From Bacteroidales bacterium (GTDB lineage Bacteria; Bacteroidota; Bacteroidia; Bacteroidales; JAADGE01), in NCBI GenBank assembly GCA_029932445.1, contig JAOZQB010000085.1, forward strand, positions 1-11,834: a stretch of DNA of 11,834 nt, in the 5' to 3' direction. The notes under the pieces were generated by a model, which saw only the letters and a program-made list of their open reading frames with translations, was not told where the DNA came from and ran no database searches. Every line of letters starts with the position of its first letter. Position 1 is the first letter of the stretch. The translations under genes and the position numbers were made by a program. Below, one piece after another: positions 1-5,218 of this stretch.

Positions 1-234
1 TGCTAATGCTTGTTTATAAATAATGCCTTGTTTTTTATAAACGGGAGCTAATTTAAATTTTACCTGATCCGGTTTCATTAATCCGACACCTACCCAAATA
101 TTTGAAGGTACCCACTGATAATTACTGTTCGGACTAATAACAACAACTTCGTGTTGTTTGCCGAGTTTTCGCTTTGCTACAAGTGCGGCGGTATGTCCGG
201 AAACTCCGGCGCCGAGGATTACAACTTTTGCCAT
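1..234 (-). CDS. FAD/NAD(P)-dependent oxidoreductase, sulfide:quinone oxidoreductase-like (partial, N-terminus only)
   Basis: The first 78 residues of a flavoprotein are present; the rest runs off the left edge. The protein begins MAKVVILGAGVSGHTAAL, a beta-alpha-beta dinucleotide-binding fold with the GxGxxG motif at residues 8-13 (GAGVSG), which binds the ADP part of FAD. It continues with a VVVISPNSNYQWVPSN segment and a KFKLAPVYKK segment. This pattern is known from the sulfide:quinone oxidoreductase / type II NADH dehydrogenase superfamily, and the NSNYQWVPSNIW stretch reminds me of SQR-like proteins. The SQR redox cysteines would lie outside the window, so the exact substrate is inferred, not seen. 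The start is the ATG at 234-232, just before the Rossmann motif. A good Bacteroidota promoter lies about 28 nt upstream. The gene is divergent from the symporter. Confidence 0.85.
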   Translation of the reverse strand, partial: MAKVVILGAGVSGHTAALVAKRKLGKQHEVVVISPNSNYQWVPSNIWVGVGLMKPDQVKFKLAPVYKKQGIIYKQALA

Positions 235-261
235 TTGTAAGATTTTTTATGTTATAAAACA

Positions 262-292
262 CAAATATATTAAATATTTAACAAGTTTCAAA
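262..292 (-). promoter_or_regulatory. Predicted promoter of the SQR-like oxidoreductase
   Basis: On the minus strand, TTTG (292-289) is followed after 19 nt by TATATTTG (269-262). This matches the Bacteroidota sigma-ABfr consensus (TTG near -33, TAnnTTTG near -7). The transcript would start around 258-255, giving a leader of about 20-25 nt. Confidence 0.65.
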
Positions 293-370
293 TATTTTTA
301 AGATTAAAATATATTTTATTCCGAAAATAGACATTCCCTAAATGATAATCTTTTAATAGTATATTTTTTT

Positions 371-378
371 TAAATTTG
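371..378 (+). promoter_or_regulatory. Candidate -7 box (TAAATTTG) of the symporter gene
   Basis: TAAATTTGCA is an exact match to the Bacteroidota TAnnTTTG box, with the frequent CA after it. It ends only 9 nt before the ATG at 388, so the transcript would have a leader of only a few nucleotides. No TTG occurs at the expected -33 position (about 348-352), so the match may be accidental in this AT-rich region. Confidence 0.4.
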
Positions 379-387
379 CAGACAAAA

Positions 388-1842
388 ATGTCTCCTCAAC
401 TTGTATTCATCGTAATTATTGCTTATTTTTCATTGTTAATATTTATTTCTTGGCTGACAAGCAGAAAAAGTAACACGGCAAGTTTTTTTACTGCGAACAA
501 ACAATCACCTTGGTATCTTGTAGCTTTCGGAATGATCGGAGCATCGCTTTCGGGAGTAACATTTATTTCCGTTCCCGGATGGGTAGCAGATACAAAATTT
601 TATTATTTTCAAATGGTTCTCGGTTTTTTAGTCGGTTATTTTGTTATTGCAACCGTCTTAATGCCACTATATTACAGGTTAAACCTGATTACTATCTATA
701 CTTATCTTGAAAAACGATTCGGCTTTCGAGCTTATAAAACAGGTTCGGCTTTTTTTCTTCTTTCCAGAATAATCGGATCGTCATTCAGATTATTTTTAGT
801 TGCCGGTGTGTTACAACTCGGATTTTTCAATGCTTTTCATATTCCGTTTTGGGTTACGGTTGCAGTAACAATTTCTTTAATTTGGGTTTATACATTTCGA
901 GCAGGAATCAAAACCATTGTTTGGACCGACACTTTACAAACGTTCTTTATGATTACGGCTGTAATCGTTACGGTTTTCATCATCGGAAATAAGTTAGATT
1001 TAGATTTTAACGGAATTATAAATGTTATAAAAAAATCGGATTATTCAACGGTTTTTGATTGGAATTGGCAATCGAAAACAAATTTTTTCAAACAATTTCT
1101 CGCAGGTGCGTTTATTGCTTTGGTTATGACCGGCTTAGACCAAGATATGATGCAAAAAAACCTGACTTGCAGAAATATTAAAGATGCTAAAAAAAACATG
1201 TTTTGGTTCAGCATCACTTTAGTGCCCGTTAATTTAATATTTCTTTCACTCGGTGTTCTTTTATATTATTATGCAGCACAAAGCGGTATTCAAATCCCCG
1301 CAAAGTCTGATGATTTATATTCCTTTTTGGCTTTAAACCATCTTTCGGTTTTTGCCGGGGTTGTATTTTTACTCGGAATTACGGCTGCCGCATTTTCAAG
1401 TGCCGATTCAGCTTTAACGGCTTTAACGACTTCGTTCAGTATCGATTTTTTAAATTTGGATATTCATAAAACCAATAAAAAAACAAACAGGAAGAAACGG
1501 TTTGTTCACATCGGTTTTTCCGTTTTATTATTTCTTGTAATTCTTATTTTTAAAGCATTAAATGATGAAAGTGTTGTTTCTGCCGTATACAAAGTTGCAG
1601 GATATACTTACGGACCTATTTTAGGATTATTTGCTTTCGGATTAATTTCAAAACGAGAAGTAAAAGACAAAGCAATCCCGTTTATTGCCGTTATTTCTCC
1701 GATTTTAGTATATTTTATTAATATGTTTTCGGATACATTACTTTTCGGATACAAATTCGGTTTTGAATTGTTAATTGTAAATGGTGCTTTGACTTATTCG
1801 GGATTGTTTATTTTTTCAAAAAGAGCCGTTGTCGGACACTGA
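388..1842 (+). CDS. Sodium:solute symporter (SSS family)
   Basis: A multi-spanning inner-membrane transporter of about 484 residues, with the length and hydrophobic pattern of the SSS (SLC5-like) family, which couples Na+ entry to uptake of a small solute. The family pattern is visible in order: the first helix (VFIVIIAYFSLLIFISW), the GASLSGVTFISVPGW helix near residue 55-70, the WTDTLQTFFMI motif near 180, the GLDQDMMQKNL loop near 250, and the AAAFSSADSALTALTTS helix near 335-350, whose Ser/Thr residues form the Na2 site in characterised members. The substrate (sugar, amino acid, sialic acid and so on) cannot be told. I use the ATG at 388. A TTG at 376 in the same frame would add four residues, but it lies inside the putative -7 box. 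The 3' end overlaps the convergent downstream gene by 27 bp. Confidence 0.9.
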   Translation: MSPQLVFIVIIAYFSLLIFISWLTSRKSNTASFFTANKQSPWYLVAFGMIGASLSGVTFISVPGWVADTKFYYFQMVLGFLVGYFVIATVLMPLYYRLNLITIYTYLEKRFGFRAYKTGSAFFLLSRIIGSSFRLFLVAGVLQLGFFNAFHIPFWVTVAVTISLIWVYTFRAGIKTIVWTDTLQTFFMITAVIVTVFIIGNKLDLDFNGIINVIKKSDYSTVFDWNWQSKTNFFKQFLAGAFIALVMTGLDQDMMQKNLTCRNIKDAKKNMFWFSITLVPVNLIFLSLGVLLYYYAAQSGIQIPAKSDDLYSFLALNHLSVFAGVVFLLGITAAAFSSADSALTALTTSFSIDFLNLDIHKTNKKTNRKKRFVHIGFSVLLFLVILIFKALNDESVVSAVYKVAGYTYGPILGLFAFGLISKREVKDKAIPFIAVISPILVYFINMFSDTLLFGYKFGFELLIVNGALTYSGLFIFSKRAVVGH

Positions 1843-2310
1843 TGTTCTTTTCTCAATTTTTAGAAGATGTCCGCTTTTCGGTGCAATATGAAAAACAAGT
1901 TCATTACCGGCATCACATGCTTCATACAGCTCTTTGTCGACCGTATATTTTACACCGTCAATAAAAAAATTATATAAATCAAACGGTTTCATTCCCTGAT
2001 AATTTGCAACACTTCCGCTGCCGACCTCCCAATCTTTTCGCAAACTCTTCTTTTCAAGCACTTTAATTTCTAATAGTTTTTCTTTATTACTTATGTCCGC
2101 AAGTTTATTTCTGTTTATTAAAAAATACACCATACTGCAAAAAACCATTGTCCCGAGAAATACGAATGTAGCAGAATTAATATCTTTATCGGCATAATAA
2201 AGTACAGAACCCGCAATACCGAAAACAGCAAAAAACAAAGCAAATAATAATCCCGGGCGAAGTTCGTATTTTAAAAATTTAATATCCTCATCGGTAAGCT
2301 TAGCTTTCAT
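1816..2310 (-). CDS. Small two-TM membrane protein of unknown function
   Basis: This 164-residue protein is not one I can name. Two hydrophobic helices are clear, at about residues 20-40 (GLLFALFFAVFGIAGSVLYYA) and 46-65 (SATFVFLGTMVFCSMVYFLI). They are followed by a basic stretch and a soluble C-terminal domain of about 95 residues rich in short beta-strand-like segments (YNFFIDGVKYTVDKELYEAC, then ELVFHIAPKSGHLLKIEK). The HIAPKSGHLLKIE ending looks like a small beta-barrel, but this is only an impression. The ATG lies 3 bp after the gmd stop, so the gene is almost certainly co-transcribed with gmd and perhaps translationally coupled. Its last 27 bp overlap the end of the convergent symporter gene. 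No enzymatic motif is visible. Confidence 0.85.
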   Translation of the reverse strand: MKAKLTDEDIKFLKYELRPGLLFALFFAVFGIAGSVLYYADKDINSATFVFLGTMVFCSMVYFLINRNKLADISNKEKLLEIKVLEKKSLRKDWEVGSGSVANYQGMKPFDLYNFFIDGVKYTVDKELYEACDAGNELVFHIAPKSGHLLKIEKRTSVSDNGSF

Positions 2311-2313
2311 TTT

Positions 2314-3432
2314 TTACTCAAAATAATTCTTAATATCATAGCCGGAATCTTTCAGAAATTTATCTTTTTGCATTAATTTTAAATCGCTTTGTACCATTTC
2401 TTTTATTAGTTCCTCAAAAGTATATTCGGGATGCCAACCGAGCTTTGTATTTGCTTTTGTCGGGTCACCTATCAGCAAATCAACTTCCGTAGGACGGAAA
2501 TAAGTCGGGTCAACTTTTACAACGGTTTTTCCCGATTGCAGCCGGTCTTTATATTTGCCGGATACTGCTTTTATCACTCCGACTTCATTTTTTCCTTCTC
2601 CTTTAAATTCCAATTTAACACCGACTTCGGCAAACGAAGTTTTTATCATATCTCTTACGGATGTTGTCTTTCCGGTTGCAATCACAAAATCCTCGGGTTC
2701 ATCCTGTTGCATCATTAAATACATGGCTTTCACATAATCTTTTGCATGTCCCCAATCGCGTTTTGCGGAAAGATTTCCGACATATAAAACATCTTGCAAA
2801 CCGAGAGCAATTTTAGCCGTTGCTCTGGTGATTTTTCGTGTTACGAAAGTTTCTCCTCTAACCGGCGATTCATGATTAAATAAAATACCGTTGCATGCAA
2901 ACATGCCGTATGCTTCTCGATAATTTACGATTATCCAATAGGCATATAATTTTGCAACACCATAAGGACTTCGCGGATAAAAAGGGGTAGTTTCTTTTTG
3001 CGGAACTTCTTGTACCAATCCGAACAACTCGCTGGTAGATGCCTGATACACTTTTGTTTTCTTCGTTAAATTTAAAAGTCGTACAGCTTCTAATAATCGC
3101 AAAGTTCCGATACCGTCAGCATTTGCTGTATATTCAGGCGTTTCAAAACTGACTTTAACATGGCTCATCGCTGCCAAATTATAAATTTCGTCCGGTTGCA
3201 CTTCTTGAATGATACGAATTAAATTTGTGGAATCGGTTAAATCACCGTAATGTAAAATAAAATTACGGTTTTCAACATGCGGATCAAGATAAAGATGATC
3301 GATTCTGTCGGTATTAAAAAGTGAACTTCGCCGTTTTAATCCGTGAACGATATATCCTTTTTTTAGTAAAAATTCGGCAAGGTAAGCTCCGTCTTGTCCG
3401 GTAATTCCGGTAATAAATGCAACTTTTGACAT
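2314..3432 (-). CDS. gmd: GDP-mannose 4,6-dehydratase
   Basis: This cytoplasmic enzyme of the extended short-chain dehydrogenase family converts GDP-D-mannose to GDP-4-keto-6-deoxy-D-mannose, the precursor of GDP-L-fucose, GDP-rhamnose and related sugars for surface glycans. The 372 residues match the usual length. NADP-binding GITGQDG is at residues 9-15 and HYGDLTDS at 61-68. The catalytic residues are T133 and E135 (in ASTSELFG) and Y157xxxK161 (YGVAK). Substrate-binding NHESPVRGETFVTRK is near 186-200. The usual partner fcl (GDP-fucose synthase) is not next to it; the following gene is a two-TM protein. A -7 box about 38 nt upstream, within an inverted repeat, suggests its own promoter, although metK lies only 87 bp upstream on the same strand. 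Confidence 0.97.
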   Translation of the reverse strand: MSKVAFITGITGQDGAYLAEFLLKKGYIVHGLKRRSSLFNTDRIDHLYLDPHVENRNFILHYGDLTDSTNLIRIIQEVQPDEIYNLAAMSHVKVSFETPEYTANADGIGTLRLLEAVRLLNLTKKTKVYQASTSELFGLVQEVPQKETTPFYPRSPYGVAKLYAYWIIVNYREAYGMFACNGILFNHESPVRGETFVTRKITRATAKIALGLQDVLYVGNLSAKRDWGHAKDYVKAMYLMMQQDEPEDFVIATGKTTSVRDMIKTSFAEVGVKLEFKGEGKNEVGVIKAVSGKYKDRLQSGKTVVKVDPTYFRPTEVDLLIGDPTKANTKLGWHPEYTFEELIKEMVQSDLKLMQKDKFLKDSGYDIKNYFE

Positions 3433-3460
3433 CGTTTCTTGTTTTGCTTTTATAAAACAG

Positions 3461-3497
3461 TTAAGGTATCAAAATTAATAAAATAATGATACCTTAA
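3461..3497 (-). repeat. 10-bp perfect inverted repeat between metK and gmd
   Basis: TTAAGGTATC (3461-3470) and GATACCTTAA (3488-3497) are exact reverse complements separated by a 17-nt AT-only loop. On the minus strand this lies 22 nt after the metK stop and about 28 nt before the gmd start. It could be a metK terminator, although the following CTGTTTTAT is a poor U-tract. It could instead be an operator, since the right arm overlaps the end of a -7 box and the predicted start site of gmd. Confidence 0.6.
3470..3477 (-). promoter_or_regulatory. Candidate -7 box (TAATTTTG) of gmd
   Basis: On the minus strand TAATTTTG fits TAnnTTTG and would give a gmd leader of about 30-35 nt. The -33 region (about 3500-3497) reads TTTT rather than TTTG, so the match is partial. 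Confidence 0.45.
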
Positions 3498-3519
3498 AAT
3501 AAGTATTGAAAAATTATTA

Positions 3520-4797
3520 TTATAAATTAAATACCTCTTTCACTTTATCAACATAATCCAATTTTTCCCAAGCAAAAAAATCAACGTCTTTTGTGTAAGA
3601 GTTTCCGTTTGTTGAAAATGTAACTTTTTTTGAAAACGGTTCGCGTCCCATATGTCCGTATGCTGCTGTTTCTCGGAAAATCGGATTTTTTAATCCGAAA
3701 CGTTTGACGATTGCAGCCGGTCGCATATCAAAGAGTTCATTTACTTTTTCGGCAATTTCGCTGTCGCTTAAATTAACCTTTGAAGTTCCGTATGTATTCA
3801 CATATAAACCAACGGGTTGTGCAACTCCTATGGCATAAGCAACTTGTACTAAAACTTCATCAGCTACACCTGCAGCTACTAAATTTTTAGCAATATGACG
3901 CGTAGCATAAGCTGCCGAACGGTCAACTTTAGATGAATCTTTTCCCGAAAAAGCACCGCCTCCGTGGGCACCTCTGCCTCCGTATGTATCAACAATAATT
4001 TTTCTTCCGGTTAAACCGGTATCTCCGTGCGGTCCTCCTATAACAAATTTTCCGGTCGGATTTACTAATAATTTATAATCTCCTTTAAATAAATCTTTAA
4101 TTTTTTCGGGGAGTTTTGCTTTTACATTAGGTATTAAAATATCTCTGACATCAGCATAAATTTTATCGAGCATTTGTTTATCCGCTTTTTCTTGGGAAAT
4201 ATCATCTGCTTTAATAAAGTCATCATGTTGGGTAGAAATGACAACGGTATCAATTCTTATCGGCCGGTTATTTTCATCATACTCAACCGTAACTTGCGAT
4301 TTAGAATCCGGACGTAAATAAATCATTTGTTTCTCTTTTTTACGAATTTCGGCAAGTTCAATTAATAATTTATGAGATAAATCAATCGGTAAAGGCATAA
4401 AGTTTTCGGTTTCATTATTGGCATAACCAAACATCATTCCCTGGTCGCCGGCACCTTGTTCTTCATCAGAATCTCTTACAACTCCTCTGTTAATATCTTG
4501 AGATTGCTCATGAATGGCAGAAACAACACCGCAAGAATCTGCTTCAAATTTATATTCGCCTTTTGTATAGCCGATTTCTTTAATCACTCTTCTTGCCGTT
4601 TCTTGAGTATCGACCCAAGCCGTTGTTTTTACTTCTCCGCTTAACACGGTTAGTCCGGTAGTTACCAGTGTTTCACAAGCTACTTTTGATTCAGGATCTT
4701 GTTTTAAAAATTCATCTAATAATGCATCCGAAATTTGGTCGGCGACTTTATCAGGATGCCCTTCGGAAACGGATTCCGATGTAAAAAAATATGACAT
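3520..4797 (-). CDS. metK: S-adenosylmethionine synthetase
   Basis: This cytoplasmic enzyme makes S-adenosylmethionine from methionine and ATP, releasing phosphate and pyrophosphate. The 425-residue protein is somewhat longer than the roughly 385-residue E. coli enzyme. Signature segments are complete: GHPDK at 13-17 with catalytic H14 and metal-binding D16; CETLVTTG at 41-48; HEQSQDINRGV near 96-106; the GAGDQGMMFGYA signature from 115; and the glycine-rich GGGAFSGKDSSKVDRS phosphate-binding signature at 279-294. The start is the ATG at 4797, giving the usual SESVSEGHPDK N-terminus. The upstream leader of about 100 nt carries a SAM-II-like aptamer and a well-formed promoter, so the gene is probably feedback-regulated by its product. 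Confidence 0.98.
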   Translation of the reverse strand: MSYFFTSESVSEGHPDKVADQISDALLDEFLKQDPESKVACETLVTTGLTVLSGEVKTTAWVDTQETARRVIKEIGYTKGEYKFEADSCGVVSAIHEQSQDINRGVVRDSDEEQGAGDQGMMFGYANNETENFMPLPIDLSHKLLIELAEIRKKEKQMIYLRPDSKSQVTVEYDENNRPIRIDTVVISTQHDDFIKADDISQEKADKQMLDKIYADVRDILIPNVKAKLPEKIKDLFKGDYKLLVNPTGKFVIGGPHGDTGLTGRKIIVDTYGGRGAHGGGAFSGKDSSKVDRSAAYATRHIAKNLVAAGVADEVLVQVAYAIGVAQPVGLYVNTYGTSKVNLSDSEIAEKVNELFDMRPAAIVKRFGLKNPIFRETAAYGHMGREPFSKKVTFSTNGNSYTKDVDFFAWEKLDYVDKVKEVFNL

Positions 4798-4855
4798 TTG
4801 AATAAATTTAAATTAATAAAAAAACAGACGGGAAAATATCAAAACAGAAGCAATG

Positions 4856-4901
4856 TTTTAGCATTTTTTTCTGCGGTTGCAAGCAATCAAATCTTTCCGC
4901 C
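4856..4901 (-). ncRNA. Probable SAM-II (SAM_alpha) riboswitch in the metK leader
   Basis: Read on the minus strand, stem P1 is GCGG (4900-4897) paired with CCGC (4876-4873). The loop has GATTTG (4893-4888) and CTTGCAA (4883-4877) directly before the 3' side of P1. After an A-rich linker comes GCTAAA (4862-4857). This order (P1, GAUUUG, CUUGCA, P1', A-rich linker, GCUAAA) is the known SAM-II consensus as I remember it. UUUG of the loop can pair with UAAA of the GCUAAA box, giving the pseudoknot that holds SAM, while the second pseudoknot helix looks short (AUU/AAU). P1 begins right at the predicted transcript start. The gene below makes the ligand, which supports the call. A weak hairpin, AAAACA/TGTTTT (4859-4841), would compete for the same GCUAAAA bases. 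Confidence 0.72.
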
Positions 4902-4907
4902 GGAATG

Positions 4908-4938
4908 CAAAATTAAAGATATTTATAATAAATACAAA
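4908..4938 (-). promoter_or_regulatory. Predicted metK promoter
   Basis: On the minus strand TTTG (4938-4935) is followed after exactly 19 nt by TAATTTTG (4915-4908) and CA. Both elements match the Bacteroidota consensus. Transcription would start at about 4904-4901, immediately before stem P1 of the riboswitch. Confidence 0.75.
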
Positions 4939-5005
4939 TAATTAAAATTTAGTCCTTATTTCCGTGCAACTTAATTATTTATTATAATCTTTGTATAAAA
5001 TTATT

Positions 5006-5198
5006 GTTGTCCGATTAATGTAATAAAATGCATAAATACGAAAATGATATTTTTTATATTCCTGTATATAAGCTATTTAACAAGGACTAAAGTCCATGTT
5101 TGTGTTTGTTTTTATTTTAACCCCCGACTTAAGTCGGGGGCTGAAGCAAACCACCGACATAGGGTTTTAACCCGTTGATAAAATTTTAATCGGACAAC
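5006..5198. mobile_element. Candidate MITE/REP-like non-coding element with 13-bp terminal inverted repeats
   Basis: GTTGTCCGATTAA (5006-5018) and TTAATCGGACAAC (5186-5198) are perfect reverse complements 193 bp apart end to end. Three inner palindromes lie between them: GGACTAAAGTCC (5084-5095), a 20-bp GC-rich one (5121-5140), and GGGTTTTAACCC (5162-5173). There is no open reading frame. GTATAAAAT occurs at 4993-5001 and again at 5203-5211, each 4 nt outside the inverted repeats, and could be a target-site duplication. The composition, with GC-rich palindromes in AT-rich flanks, is unlike the neighbouring leaders. The element lies between the divergent metK promoter and the exported-protein gene, so it is not a shared terminator. 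It could be a MITE moved by a transposase elsewhere, or a REP/BIME-type sequence. Confidence 0.6.
5121..5140. repeat. 20-bp perfect GC-rich palindrome
   Basis: CCCCCGACTT joins AAGTCGGGGG with no spacer, the strongest palindrome in the window. It is followed by CTGAAGC. It is the centre of the 5006-5198 element. No run of T follows on either strand close enough for a typical terminator. Confidence 0.9.
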
Positions 5199-5218
5199 GA
5201 AGGTATAAAATATTAATT

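Noticed and set aside
376..387. TTG at 376 as the start codon of the symporter
   Set aside because: It lies inside a TAAATTTG -7 box, adds only four residues, and the ATG at 388 gives the normal N-terminus.
235..387. Small gene or RNA in the divergent oxidoreductase/symporter gap
   Set aside because: 153 bp of very AT-rich sequence with only promoter elements; no open frame with a sensible start and no stable stem.
1833..1873. CGGACA...TGTCCG inverted repeat as a bidirectional terminator for the overlapping genes
   Set aside because: Only 6 bp with a 29-nt loop, lying in coding sequence and lacking a following T-run.
4895..4905. Palindrome TTCCGCCGGAA at the predicted metK transcription start, as an operator
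   Set aside because: It coincides with the 5' strand of riboswitch stem P1, which explains it better.
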